This document shows, piece by piece, positions 44,928 to 54,719 of a stretch of 64,000 nt of DNA. Made by a program: the position numbers and the translations under genes. The notes below the pieces were generated by a model, which made no database searches, was not told where the DNA came from, and worked only from the letters and a program-made list of their open reading frames with translations. The first letter of the stretch is position 1; each line of letters starts with the position of its first letter. This DNA comes from Shewanella gaetbuli. GTDB taxonomy: Bacteria > Pseudomonadota > Gammaproteobacteria > Enterobacterales > Shewanellaceae. The stretch covers positions 62,001-126,000 of the forward strand of contig NZ_JAKIKP010000006.1 of NCBI RefSeq assembly GCF_023284065.1, in the 5' to 3' direction.

Positions 44928-45668
44928 ATGAAAAAGCCAATTATTGCACTTACCGTTATCTCTTCATTATTCGTTAACCAAATGAGTTATGCCGATACAG
45001 TGAATGCTAAACAAGAACGTGAGCACACAGAAGAATTAGTTGGGTTAAGTTCAGGAATCGTTTTAGGCGCTGTTGTTGGTGGGCCCATTGGTGCTTTTAT
45101 TGGCGCGGTAACAGGAACATTTATTGGTAAATCGGTGGGTGATGAATCAGAAATTAAAGCCCAGCAAGCCTTATTAGCGGAACAGCAGACAACGCTTCAG
45201 CAACGTGAGGAGAAGTTATCTGAGTACGCGCAACAACAGCATAGGCTACAAGAGTTGCAAACAGAAGTCGCCAAACTGCAATCACATCAAGATAAAACCT
45301 TAACTGAACTCAGTGTTGGCATGAATGTGCAATTTAAAACAGGCAGTAGTCAAATTGAGCCTATCTTCAAGCAGCAGTTAGACAATGTGGTTTATATGAT
45401 GGCTGCTATGCCTGAGCTCAATTTAAATTTAATGGGCTATGCGGATCGTCGCGGTAACGATGTGTTTAATCAAGCGTTGTCAGAGCAAAGGTTAATAGAA
45501 GTGACTAACTATTTAGCGTCACAAGGGGTAGATGAATCTCGATTACACGGTGAGGCATTCGGAGCTTCAGCGCCATTACATGAAGAACAAAACTTTGAAA
45601 ATGACTTTTTTGACCGTCGTGTCACCTTAAAGTTAATTTCTGAAAGCGCCCAGCTAGCTGCCAACTAA
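44928..45668 (+). CDS. pdsO: OmpA-like sortase-system protein PdsO
   Basis: ATG at 44928 has AAGGA at eight bases. The 246-aa protein has a signal peptide (cleavage after ~22), a glycine-zipper region (~43-68) that may insert in the outer membrane, a coiled coil (~75-125) and a C-terminal OmpA peptidoglycan-binding domain (~135-240) with the NQALSEQRLIEVTNYLASQGV motif. This is the layout of PdsO proteins, which accompany the dedicated sortase. It likely links the sorted protein's surroundings to peptidoglycan. Confidence 0.9.
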   Translation: MKKPIIALTVISSLFVNQMSYADTVNAKQEREHTEELVGLSSGIVLGAVVGGPIGAFIGAVTGTFIGKSVGDESEIKAQQALLAEQQTTLQQREEKLSEYAQQQHRLQELQTEVAKLQSHQDKTLTELSVGMNVQFKTGSSQIEPIFKQQLDNVVYMMAAMPELNLNLMGYADRRGNDVFNQALSEQRLIEVTNYLASQGVDESRLHGEAFGASAPLHEEQNFENDFFDRRVTLKLISESAQLAAN

Positions 45669-45719
45669 CCTTATTTTATCGGTATTAAAGGCATGTTAAG
45701 CATGCCTTTAGGAGATCTT

Positions 45720-47882
45720 ATGTCTATTAATTGTCGATTGTTGTCTATGGCCAGCGTAACACTTTGTTGTTGGTTATTAGCAACGTACTTAAATGATGCC
45801 TTTGCTATTGAACATACCCCACCAATTGCCGCCGATTCAGTGACTGAAAATCAAATAACTCAGGGCGTGGTGAGTTATGAAGTGAATGGCCAACTTAAAC
45901 AAATGCTGGCGTTAGACACCCAAGTGAATATGAAAGTGTCAGGTTTAATTAATCGTGTCACAGTTAAACAGGAATTTACCAATACTGAAGACAACTGGGT
46001 AAATGCCAAATATGTTTTTCCGTTACCCGAAAATGCAGCCGTTGATGATATGCGTCTGCGCATTGGTCAGCGGGTTATTGAAGGGAAAATTTCTCCTAAA
46101 CAGCAGGCTAAAAAACAGTTTGAACAAGCTAAAAAGCAGGGTAAACAAGCTAGCTTAGTCAGCCAACAACAAACAAATATTTTTACCACTGAATTAGCTA
46201 ATATTGCTCCGCGACAAAAAGTGGTTGTAGAAATGAGTTATCTACAAACAATATCCTATAAAGACGGCCAATTTAGTTTACGTTTTCCACTTACTGTTGC
46301 CCCCCGTTATCGCCCAAAAACTCACCAAGGGCCTTATCATCCATCAACTCAGGTAGAGTCACCTATTTTAGCCGAATCTGCTACGGCTAAATTAGCGGAT
46401 AACAACAGCCATCATGTACAAATGGACGTTGAGATTGATGCTGGTTTTGAGGTCACCAATGTTGTTAGCCATTATCACCCCGTTACAGAGGTTAACGATG
46501 GCCGTAAATCTTATGTCAGCGTGCAGGGGAACGTGCCACTGAATCGTGACTTTGTGTTGTCTTGGCAGACTCATTCGGGTGATGAGGTGGCCGCAAGTGG
46601 TTTTTATCAGCAAGGTAAAACCCATCAAGATAAAGTTAGTCAGCGTAGTCATCCTTTGGCTATCAATGGTGACCAAAGTAATCTATACGATTCAAAAGTA
46701 GAGTCTAGCTATGCTATGGCGATGCTAATGCCGCCAAATCAATCCATTAAATCTACCCATAAAGTTAACCGTGAGTTGGTGATGGTTATTGATACTTCAG
46801 GTTCGATGATGGGTGACTCAATTGTACAGGCTAAAAAGGCATTAGAGGTCGCGCTAAATGGATTAGACGTTGCTGATAAATTTAATATTATTGCCTTTGA
46901 CTCTTATGTTAATCAGTTATTTGAATATTCCGTTCCCGCTAGCGCAAGAAATATTTCACATGCAAAGCGTTTTATTCAGTCGTTAGAGGCTGATAACGGT
47001 ACTGAGATTGCTCCAGCGTTGAATGCTGCGTTGTCTGAGAGTGTTGATGTTAATCGTTCAACTGAGTGGTTACGTCAGGTATTATTTATTACTGATGGTT
47101 CAGTATCAAATGAGGCTCAATTGTTTGAGCAAATATCATTTCAATTAAATGATTCACGCTTATTTACAGTAGGTATAGGCTCTGCACCCAATAGCCACTT
47201 TATGCGAAGAGCGGCTGAAATGGGTAAGGGGACTTATACCTATATTGGTCAAGTTTCAGACGTAGTCGAGAAAATGACTCAACTGCTCGATAAAATATCT
47301 CAGCCAGTGTTAACTGATGTTCAAATTGAATTTGCAGATGGAACTATGGTCGATTATTGGCCATCCGCTATTAAAGATGTTTATCAGCATACGCCGGTTG
47401 TTATCAGTTTTAAAACCGATAAGCCATCAATGCCCGCGGTTGTGATTTCAGGAAAGATCCAAGGACAATACTGGCAAAAAACAGTAGATTTCTCATCGAG
47501 GACGTCTTCACAAGGGTTAGATCTTGTGTGGGCTAATGCAAAAATTACCGAGTTAGAGCTTTACCAAACGCCAATGAATAAACAGAAAACAGCGGCTCAG
47601 GTTGAAAAAATTGCCCTTGATTATCATTTGGTGAGCAGTCAAACCAGCCTAATTGCTGTTGATGTGACGCCTGCAAACATTAACGCCACAGCCTTATCAG
47701 AAAATGTTGCAAGGCTAATGCCTGCAGGTTGGAGAATGAACTCGGCTTTTAACAAACTTCCACAAACAGCGACAGCAAGCCGATTGTGGTTGTTATCAGG
47801 CGGGAGTTTATTAATTTTCTGTTTATTGTATTGGTTATGGTTTAAAGGGGTTTTACCAGGGCAGCGCCAATTTAATATTTAA
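45720..47882 (+). CDS. Sortase target protein with VIT and vWA domains
   Basis: ATG at 45720 follows GGAGATCTT. The 720-aa protein has a signal anchor, a VIT domain (~55-185), a vWA domain with the metal-binding DTSGS (D358) and a C-terminal sorting signal: LPQTA at residues 680-684, a hydrophobic helix and a short basic tail. This is the marine proteobacterial sortase target family, in which the sortase has one dedicated substrate. The product is probably displayed on the outer face of the inner membrane or linked to envelope components. Spacing to the sortase gene is 9 nt. Confidence 0.93.
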   Translation: MSINCRLLSMASVTLCCWLLATYLNDAFAIEHTPPIAADSVTENQITQGVVSYEVNGQLKQMLALDTQVNMKVSGLINRVTVKQEFTNTEDNWVNAKYVFPLPENAAVDDMRLRIGQRVIEGKISPKQQAKKQFEQAKKQGKQASLVSQQQTNIFTTELANIAPRQKVVVEMSYLQTISYKDGQFSLRFPLTVAPRYRPKTHQGPYHPSTQVESPILAESATAKLADNNSHHVQMDVEIDAGFEVTNVVSHYHPVTEVNDGRKSYVSVQGNVPLNRDFVLSWQTHSGDEVAASGFYQQGKTHQDKVSQRSHPLAINGDQSNLYDSKVESSYAMAMLMPPNQSIKSTHKVNRELVMVIDTSGSMMGDSIVQAKKALEVALNGLDVADKFNIIAFDSYVNQLFEYSVPASARNISHAKRFIQSLEADNGTEIAPALNAALSESVDVNRSTEWLRQVLFITDGSVSNEAQLFEQISFQLNDSRLFTVGIGSAPNSHFMRRAAEMGKGTYTYIGQVSDVVEKMTQLLDKISQPVLTDVQIEFADGTMVDYWPSAIKDVYQHTPVVISFKTDKPSMPAVVISGKIQGQYWQKTVDFSSRTSSQGLDLVWANAKITELELYQTPMNKQKTAAQVEKIALDYHLVSSQTSLIAVDVTPANINATALSENVARLMPAGWRMNSAFNKLPQTATASRLWLLSGGSLLIFCLLYWLWFKGVLPGQRQFNI

Positions 47883-47891
47883 GGATAAATT

Positions 47892-48527
47892 ATGTTGTTG
47901 AGCCATTTCAAAAATAAAACCAGTGGCAAGCAAAAATTTCAATATTGGGTGCTAGCGTTATTGCTTTTAATGGCATTCGCGATGGTTTTCAAAGGAGGAT
48001 ATATGCAAGCGAAAGCACACTTTGCACAATACTTAATTGAAAGAGCATTTGAGAAAACACTTGTTGATCATCAACCGCATAAACCTTGGTCATGGGCGGA
48101 TACTCATCCCGTTGCTAAAATGCGTTTTATTTCTCAAAATGAACAAATGATAGAGGACGATGTTTTTGTGTTAGCTGGATTATCTGGCAGGACATTGGCC
48201 TTTGGTCCCGGGCTATATTTAGGCGGGGCGGGGGCTGGTGAGCAAGGTAATACAGTTATTGCCGGCCATAGAGATAGTCATTTTTTGAAGCTTAAATACT
48301 TGCAAGTGGGTGATGTTATTGAAATTCAAAATACTCAGGGTGTGTATAGTCAGTATCAAGTCACTGAGTTGCGTGTCGTTAATGAAAATCAAATTGAAGA
48401 AATGGCCGCCTCTGATGACAGCAGATTAACCTTGATTACCTGTTATCCATTCGAACAACTTTCTGCGAATGCAAGCCAGCGCTATATTGTTGAAGCGAAA
48501 GCAACCAGTACAGCCAATATGATTTAA
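47892..48527 (+). CDS. Class GN sortase
   Basis: 211 aa. An N-terminal membrane helix (~16-34) anchors the enzyme; the catalytic triad H126 (AGHRDSHF), C184 (LITCYPF) and R197 (SQRYIVE) is complete. This is the Gram-negative dedicated sortase class that serves the neighbouring LPxTG-like target. Three-gene plus-strand cluster pdsO-target-sortase, closed by a terminator. Confidence 0.93.
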   Translation: MLLSHFKNKTSGKQKFQYWVLALLLLMAFAMVFKGGYMQAKAHFAQYLIERAFEKTLVDHQPHKPWSWADTHPVAKMRFISQNEQMIEDDVFVLAGLSGRTLAFGPGLYLGGAGAGEQGNTVIAGHRDSHFLKLKYLQVGDVIEIQNTQGVYSQYQVTELRVVNENQIEEMAASDDSRLTLITCYPFEQLSANASQRYIVEAKATSTANMI

Positions 48528-48538
48528 CCCACTATTAC

Positions 48539-48572
48539 AAACACCGAATAACCTGGTTATTCGGTGTTTTTT
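48539..48572 (+). terminator. Terminator after the sortase gene
   Basis: AACACCGAATAAC pairs with GTTATTCGGTGTT, followed by TTTT. It ends the sortase operon and lies just before the stop of the convergent diguanylate cyclase gene. Confidence 0.9.
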
Positions 48573-48645
48573 AATATAAATCATTATATGGTGAGTCACG
48601 TCCACCAGTAACTATTTATGCTTACAATCTGTTTGCAACAGTTCA

Positions 48646-49671
48646 TTAATTTGAAATAGGCATAACACGGTTACGCCCCAGTCTTTTAGCTTCATAAAGT
48701 TGATGGTCAGAGTTTTCAATTAACGCAGCGAAATCTTGTTTGGGTTGCCATTGTGCCACCCCAAATGATGCCGTAATTGAGTCAATCACTTTATCACTAC
48801 GTCTGTCTTTTACTGTAAGTTTTTCAATCGCTCTGCGAAGGGTTTCTGCAAGTTGTCTGGCGACTCGAATTTGGCTTGACGGAATAATAATCGCAAATTC
48901 TTCACCGCCAATTCGGTAGAGTTTATTGCCATCTCGGCAGGCTTGTTGTACACGTTTAGCGACGGTTTTTAGAACTAAATCACCTAATTGATGGCCAAAA
49001 TTATCGTTAAACGCTTTAAAGTGATCGATATCGAGTATTATTAAACAACACCCTTCTGGCTCAAGCGATATTTGCGCTTGAATGTCTGCATCAAATGCCC
49101 GACGGTTAAATACATTAGTTAGGGCGTCATATAACACGTCTTTTTCAGAAGCGGCAAGTTGGTTTTTTAAGGCATCAATTTCAGACTGTGCTTTTTGTAA
49201 CTGGTTAGAGAAATTAACCGTGCTTGAGCGAATATTCTCTGACTCTTTAACAATACTGCGAACAACGCCAATGACTTGCTCTAAAGAAAATCCTTTTGTT
49301 TCAATGTCAGTTAACTGCGAAAAATCTTTATCAATTTGTGCTTGAAAAGAACTGGTGTCGGCATTGGTGTCTTTTAATGATTGCGACAACTCACATACCA
49401 TGGCATCTAAATTCTGCTTTAATTCTCTTACGTTAAGCTCAACGGGATCAGCAACATGTTTGCGGTACAGTATTTCACTGGTGACTGGAGAACAGGTTTG
49501 ATTTTGGGCAATGGCTGCATCTAGTTCGGCGTTGAGTTGTGGATTTTGCTCACCGACATAAGCGTACCAAAGAGCATAATTGGTTGGGGTTGTTGGAATT
49601 TGATGTTTAAGCATTAATGGTACAGCTTTTTTGAGGTTCGCAGCTGCAATTTTGATAAGCGAATTCGACAT
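48646..49671 (-). CDS. Diguanylate cyclase (GGDEF)
   Basis: 341 aa. The N-terminal ~170 residues are a helical, possibly coiled-coil sensor without membrane segments; the C-terminal GGDEF domain has GGEEF at ~255-259 and the DIDHFKAFND motif, so it should make cyclic-di-GMP from GTP. The N-terminus (IPTTPTNYALWYAYVGEQNPQLN) matches a cytoplasmic cyclase family common in marine gamma-proteobacteria. Monocistronic. Confidence 0.9.
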   Translation of the reverse strand: MSNSLIKIAAANLKKAVPLMLKHQIPTTPTNYALWYAYVGEQNPQLNAELDAAIAQNQTCSPVTSEILYRKHVADPVELNVRELKQNLDAMVCELSQSLKDTNADTSSFQAQIDKDFSQLTDIETKGFSLEQVIGVVRSIVKESENIRSSTVNFSNQLQKAQSEIDALKNQLAASEKDVLYDALTNVFNRRAFDADIQAQISLEPEGCCLIILDIDHFKAFNDNFGHQLGDLVLKTVAKRVQQACRDGNKLYRIGGEEFAIIIPSSQIRVARQLAETLRRAIEKLTVKDRRSDKVIDSITASFGVAQWQPKQDFAALIENSDHQLYEAKRLGRNRVMPISN

Positions 49672-49788
49672 CTGTTCTCTCTAATGATGAAGGGTCTAAT
49701 GACCATAAAAGACAGGTAACTCTGAAAAATATAGCAGAAAAATATCTACACCATAAAAAAACATTACCAAAAATAGGTGTTTATTAAC

Positions 49789-50724
49789 TTAGAATGAATA
49801 CATGACAGAAATCATGGGACCTGTGAAGCTATAATTAATATTATAATCAGCGATATTCACATCTTGTTCTAAAACAGAAAGAGTTTGCTCGTAGTCAACA
49901 TCGACTTTATAGTAATTAAACCCTGCTGTGAGGGACCAGCTATCATTGATTTTAGCCTCAACAACCGCACGAATATCAATCAAAGAACCTTTAACATTGT
50001 CATACTGTACCGCAAAATATTGTGCGTGGGCTTTAAATACCCAATCAGTTAAAAATTCATATGTACCGTATAACCCTATGTCAGGTAGGGGAGCTGTAAC
50101 ACTATTATCAACCAGCCTAGGGCTAGTAATGGTCTTATCGCAATAAGCTGCCAGTTCTGTATTGGGAACGCAAATACCAATATCACCTTCAAATGCCGTT
50201 TTAATAAACATGGTATGCAGACCCACAGAGACACCAAAAATGTAATTACTGCCTTCAGCAAAATCGTAACCATAACCTAAGCGTAAAATATCAATATCAA
50301 GCGTCGATTGCAGTGAAATACCTGCTTGAACATCATAAACGGTGTCATCTATGGTTATTTGAAATTCTTTTTCTAATGCAGGAGAGCGTGCTGTGCGATG
50401 CAGTGACTTCCAATCTAAATACACATTATGTTTTTGATTAAATGAGTAGGTGAATTCGAAGAAAGGTAAAAATTGTTGTTCTTTCAGATTAAGGTCATCT
50501 TCAAAATCTAATGGAAATGTACCGCCACTTTTAGGGTTGGTGACCACCATATAGGAATCAGAGTTAGCGTAAAACCCACCGACATTGAATGAAAACTCAC
50601 TCATCACATGGTTATCATTTGTAACAGACTGCTCAAGGGAACTTTGTGCCATGCTGCTGTCTACATTCGCTAATGCTATCGAGGGTAGCAGTAGCAAAGT
50701 AAAAGACATCAGGTTTTTGAACAT
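49789..50724 (-). CDS. Outer-membrane beta-barrel protein
   Basis: ATG at 50724 (MFKNLMSF) has GGAG at six bases. The 311-aa protein starts with a signal peptide cut near LANVDS, followed by alternating aromatic/polar strands and a C-terminal aromatic residue (SVMYSF), as in barrel proteins. No specific family recognised. Confidence 0.75.
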   Translation of the reverse strand: MFKNLMSFTLLLLPSIALANVDSSMAQSSLEQSVTNDNHVMSEFSFNVGGFYANSDSYMVVTNPKSGGTFPLDFEDDLNLKEQQFLPFFEFTYSFNQKHNVYLDWKSLHRTARSPALEKEFQITIDDTVYDVQAGISLQSTLDIDILRLGYGYDFAEGSNYIFGVSVGLHTMFIKTAFEGDIGICVPNTELAAYCDKTITSPRLVDNSVTAPLPDIGLYGTYEFLTDWVFKAHAQYFAVQYDNVKGSLIDIRAVVEAKINDSWSLTAGFNYYKVDVDYEQTLSVLEQDVNIADYNINYSFTGPMISVMYSF

Positions 50725-51093
50725 ACTGACTCCGCGCTTATTATTGTTATACAGCAAAGATGAGTGAATTAAGTTGCAGCGTTCGAATGCTCGAAAAGGA
50801 GTGATACTTCAAGCTCTCGATGCCAGCGCTGTCATGTTATCATTTTGTGATTAAATGTAAATATTTGTGTAGCTATTGTTTGTTCTAAATCAAGGTTTTT
50901 CTTAATCAAATTCATCGACCTGATGATTTAAAGGGGGGATTATTGGTGTGATTAAACCAAAATGTAATTGAAAGCGGAGAGAGAACCACAAGTGATATTA
51001 TTAACCGGAGCGAAAGCGATAAAGGAGTAAGGTGGGACTATTTGCCTCTTTTTACCCTAAGCATAAATAGTCCCATTGGAATGTATTTAACGA
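50725..51093. other. Intergenic region with a 10-bp inverted repeat
   Basis: GGGACTATTT (51033-51042) and AAATAGTCCC (51065-51074) face each other across 22 bp, 20 bases beyond the stop of maoP. No U-tract follows, so it is not a typical terminator. The rest of the gap is AT-rich with no gene seen. Confidence 0.45.
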
Positions 51094-51555
51094 TTAATCT
51101 TTTGCGTTGTCATCGTTGTCATCGTTATCATCAATATCCTCACCGTCATCGATGTCGTCAAAATCAATGTCTGTTTCAATGGCCGCGCTAGCGGACTTAT
51201 TGTGAGTATGTATCGTGCCAACAACGGCATAAAATGGCTTACCTTTTGCCAGTTTGGTGTATTTTGCCCAAAGTAGCTCTAGCGTAGTGCTTGGCGCCAG
51301 TGCTCCTTGTGATACTTTGACAAACTGATCTTCATCAGGTGTACCCGGTAACTGAGTGCCTTCCATTAGTGCTTTTAATGCATGCCCGTGTTGTTCTAGC
51401 AGCTCAGCTTCTTTATTTGTGAAATCCCCACACCGTTTAAAGCCTTTAGGGAAATTAACATCATCAAAAAAACGCTTAGTGCTGACAAAACTTGCTGCGC
51501 CACTAGAAATAGCATTTAGAGTAACAGCGGCATTGTTATATGATTGCTGTGACAT
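51094..51555 (-). CDS. maoP: MaoP-family protein (DUF413)
   Basis: 153 aa. Residues ~20-110 match DUF413: RFFDDVNFPKGFKRCGDFTNKEAELLEQHGHAL, WAKYTKLAKGKPF. E. coli MaoP (YifE) organises the Ori macrodomain by binding maoS. The C-terminal ~30 residues are an unusual run of Asp/Asn. Divergent from hdfR, as in E. coli. Confidence 0.9.
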   Translation of the reverse strand: MSQQSYNNAAVTLNAISSGAASFVSTKRFFDDVNFPKGFKRCGDFTNKEAELLEQHGHALKALMEGTQLPGTPDEDQFVKVSQGALAPSTTLELLWAKYTKLAKGKPFYAVVGTIHTHNKSASAAIETDIDFDDIDDGEDIDDNDDNDDNAKD

Positions 51556-51663
51556 AGTCTTTACCTATAAGATTAAGTGATTGAAGATTTCAAATTTGGA
51601 GTATTGGCTAAGAGTTAGTTTTTTGAAATCAAAATATTTTGACCATTATGGTGAAGAATTTTT

Positions 51664-52527
51664 ATGGATACGGATTTATTAAAAACATTTTTAGAAGTCT
51701 CGAAAACGCGCCACTTTGGTAAAGCAGCAGAAAACTTATTCCTGACCAGAAGTGCGGTTAGCTTTCGAATTAAGCAACTTGAAATGATTTTGGGTGTCGA
51801 ATTATTTGAACGGCTTAGAAACAATATTCAGCCTACGCCAGCTGGCGAGCGAATGATTGGTCATGCTGATGCGGTATTAATGGCATGGGAAAGGGCCAAG
51901 CAAGATGTGAGTATTAACGACAATCACTCGTCGCAATTAACCATTGGTGCGGCACATAATATTTGGGATACCTATTTACAACGTTTTTTTCAACCCCTTC
52001 ACTTAGGGCTGTCCGGTGTCGCTTTACGCACTGAAATTATTTCGCCTCAGTTAATGATCCGTCAGTTATTAGAAAGAAGCATAGATATAGCCGTGACCTT
52101 TGACCCGCCACAACTTGAAGAAGTTGCAGTAACAAAATTGTTGGATGTGAGTTTGTGTTTGGTTAGCCATCAGGCGGATATTGATTTGTCTGATATCAAT
52201 AACGTTAACTATATCAAGGTGGATTGGGGGACGGCATTTAATATCACCCATGCTCAAGAATTTGCGATGTTGCCGACTCCGGTGTTGCATACTAGCTCGG
52301 CAAGAATTGGTTTAGACTTTATTTTAAATAATGGTGGCTGTGCATTTTTACCTAAACCATTAATTGAACATTATATTGAGGCAGGCCAATTATTTTATGT
52401 TGCTGGGGCAAAGACGATTGATAGACATGTTTACGCCGCATTTTGGTCTGGTAATGAAAGAATGGCTAAAGTGGAGCAAGCGATTACATTGTTGCAGGGT
52501 GAGTCAACGATGGCTGCTAGCAAATAG
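51664..52527 (+). CDS. hdfR: LysR-type regulator HdfR
   Basis: 287 aa. The winged-helix N-terminus (MDTDLLKTFLEVSKTRHFGKAAE) is near identical to HdfR, and it stands in the conserved divergent arrangement with maoP. The C-terminal part is a LysR effector domain. E. coli HdfR represses flhDC and affects gltBD; the local target is unknown. The start follows a weak ribosome site. Confidence 0.88.
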   Translation: MDTDLLKTFLEVSKTRHFGKAAENLFLTRSAVSFRIKQLEMILGVELFERLRNNIQPTPAGERMIGHADAVLMAWERAKQDVSINDNHSSQLTIGAAHNIWDTYLQRFFQPLHLGLSGVALRTEIISPQLMIRQLLERSIDIAVTFDPPQLEEVAVTKLLDVSLCLVSHQADIDLSDINNVNYIKVDWGTAFNITHAQEFAMLPTPVLHTSSARIGLDFILNNGGCAFLPKPLIEHYIEAGQLFYVAGAKTIDRHVYAAFWSGNERMAKVEQAITLLQGESTMAASK

Positions 52528-52575
52528 AATTGCTATTCAGCCAATATCGAAGCGTTTTTTTGCATCAGGGGCAAG

Positions 52576-52947
52576 TTATATTAATAGCGGCCCTAGTATC
52601 GCAATCCAGCAAATGGCGCAAAATAGCAGACTTAACAATACCGCTGCTGAAGCAATATCTTTAGCTTGACCGCTCAATGGATGAATTTCACCGCCAAACC
52701 GGTCAACCACAGCTTCAATCGCTGAGTTTAATAATTCAACAATTAATACCAGAAAAACACTCAAAACCAGCAGTAGTTTTTCGACCACAGTAACATTCAC
52801 TAGTATTGCAATTGGCAACATAATAACGGCAAGAGCAAGCTCTTGTCGGAATGCTGCTTCATCTCTAAAAGCCGCTTTAAGTCCTTTGATAGAGAAACCC
52901 GTCGCACGTATTACGCGCTTGATTCCATGATTATTCTGAGGCTTCAT
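52576..52947 (-). CDS. dgkA: Diacylglycerol kinase
   Basis: 123 aa, the usual size, with three transmembrane helices. The conserved N-terminal amphipathic segment (GLKAAFRDEAAFRQE), the catalytic ELLNSAIEAVVDR helix and KDIASAAV are present. It recycles diacylglycerol to phosphatidate in the inner membrane. Confidence 0.95.
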   Translation of the reverse strand: MKPQNNHGIKRVIRATGFSIKGLKAAFRDEAAFRQELALAVIMLPIAILVNVTVVEKLLLVLSVFLVLIVELLNSAIEAVVDRFGGEIHPLSGQAKDIASAAVLLSLLFCAICWIAILGPLLI

Positions 52948-53045
52948 TTACGCTCACAATTTTGTAATAGACCGAATTTTCAAATTATGCCATTGATAGT
53001 GGGAGTTGTTAACTAACATGTATGCCAACTAGCAAAGGAATGCTC

Positions 53046-53918
53046 ATGAAAAATCAATCACTAGCACCACACGTTATACTTTTAGGCGTGACTTTAGTCA
53101 TATTTTTAGGCTCAGCTTTTTCATCTAAACCGCTACATGCGACTAACGATAAACCGCCTATACAACTTGCTAAACATTACTCTGGAAATATTAATTTAGC
53201 TGAATATTTAGTCAGTGAAAAATATGATGGTGTGAGAGGTTATTGGAATGGGACTCAACTTTTTACTCGCAGCGGAATAGTAATTCGCGCTCCAGCATGG
53301 TTTAGCAAAGATTTTCCATCTATGCCGATAGAGGGTGAGCTATGGATTGATAGAGGGCAATTTGAATGGGTTTCTGGTTTAGTCCGTCAACATAAACCGA
53401 ATGAAAATGATTGGCGAAAAGTTAAGTTTATGCTGTTTGATTTACCAACATCCAAAGAGCCATTTAGTGTACGTTTGCAGCAGTTAAATACCGTTGCCAG
53501 CCAATCGGTTTACCTTGAGGTTATTGAGCAACAAACGGTCAAAAACGTTGAGGCGCTATACCAGTTGCTTGACGACGTTGTCGCCTTAGGCGGTGAAGGG
53601 TTAATGCTGCATCATAAAAATGCACTTTACCAAGTGGGCCGAGTCAATCACATATTAAAGCTGAAGAAAAAACACGATGCTGAGGCTGTTGTTATTGGTT
53701 ATAGCGAAGGAAAGGGAAAATATAAGGGGATGATGGGGGCGTTAAAAGTAAAAATGCCCAATGAAAAAGTTTTTGAGATTGGCACTGGCTTTACAGACAA
53801 AGAAAGGCAGAACCCTCCGCCAATTGGCAGTGTAGTGACCTATCAGTATTTAGGGTTTACCAAAAACGGTATCCCCAGATTTGCCAGCTTTTTACGATTA
53901 AGAAAAAACTACCAATAG
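53046..53918 (+). CDS. Secreted ATP-dependent DNA ligase (LigE type)
   Basis: ATG at 53046 has AAGGA at six bases. The 290-aa protein has an N-terminal hydrophobic/signal segment (~8-32), then an adenylation domain with K59 in EKYDGVRG, EGELW, FMLFDLP, GGEGLMLH and the OB domain. LigE proteins are exported and join DNA in the periplasm, perhaps during uptake. No nuclease or HhH domain. Confidence 0.88.
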   Translation: MKNQSLAPHVILLGVTLVIFLGSAFSSKPLHATNDKPPIQLAKHYSGNINLAEYLVSEKYDGVRGYWNGTQLFTRSGIVIRAPAWFSKDFPSMPIEGELWIDRGQFEWVSGLVRQHKPNENDWRKVKFMLFDLPTSKEPFSVRLQQLNTVASQSVYLEVIEQQTVKNVEALYQLLDDVVALGGEGLMLHHKNALYQVGRVNHILKLKKKHDAEAVVIGYSEGKGKYKGMMGALKVKMPNEKVFEIGTGFTDKERQNPPPIGSVVTYQYLGFTKNGIPRFASFLRLRKNYQ

Positions 53919-54062
53919 TTTTAGGCGGTTTATATTACTTTTCGTCGGTTTATAGATTGCACTAAACAGTAAGCTATTTAAGTTATGTATATATAGTTCA
54001 CAATAGATATTGAAACTTAAACTGTAGTAAAGTAACTAAATATTCTATTTCTTTTAGGCTAT

Positions 54063-54542
54063 ATGGAAAATATGCAACATATTAAATCAGTTTTATTTGT
54101 TTGTATGGGCAATATATGCCGCTCTCCAACCGCTGAAGCGGTATTTAGGCAAAAAGCACAGCAATATAAGCTTAGAGTTAATATTGATTCAGCGGGGACT
54201 ATTGCTTACCACCAAGGGAACTTACCTGATGCCAGAAGTCGTCAAGCGGGTGAGGCAAGGGGAATTGACTTTTCAGGTATTACTGCCAGACAAGTGACCG
54301 ATGCTGACTTTGACAACTTTGACCTCATCTTAGCAGCAGACAAAGCTAATATGAGTGATTTAAAAGCCCGTTGTCCACAACATCATCAGCACAAATTAAA
54401 AATGATTCTTGAGTTTGGTGATACCGGCGTAGAAGAAGTGCCTGACCCATATTATGGAGGTGCTAGAGGCTTTGAAGAGGTGATTGACTTGCTTGAAAAT
54501 AGCTTGACCGCGTTAGCCAAAAACTTGGCCGATGCGAGTTAG
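54063..54542 (+). CDS. Low-molecular-weight protein tyrosine phosphatase
   Basis: 159 aa. The P-loop CMGNICRS (C14 to R20) and the DPYYGG acid loop are intact. Stand-alone; no capsule or exopolysaccharide genes nearby. Substrate not inferable. Confidence 0.92.
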   Translation: MENMQHIKSVLFVCMGNICRSPTAEAVFRQKAQQYKLRVNIDSAGTIAYHQGNLPDARSRQAGEARGIDFSGITARQVTDADFDNFDLILAADKANMSDLKARCPQHHQHKLKMILEFGDTGVEEVPDPYYGGARGFEEVIDLLENSLTALAKNLADAS

Positions 54543-54577
54543 AATTGTTAAATGACAATAGAACAGATTGAGATAAC

Positions 54578-54610
54578 CACTGAGCCGTTAGATAATTTTT
54601 CGGCTCAGTG
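54578..54610. terminator. Hairpin after the phosphatase gene
   Basis: CACTGAGCCG (54578-54587) pairs perfectly with CGGCTCAGTG (54601-54610). The T-run lies in the loop, not after the stem, so termination is uncertain; it separates convergent genes. Confidence 0.45.
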
Positions 54611-54719
54611 ATTGTGTGCTAGCTTAATGCTCTTGTGTTACCACACATAACTTCCATGAAGTTACTGAATAAGAGTCAATAGCAGCACAGCATGGGCTGT
54701 TAACTGTATTTGTACTCGT

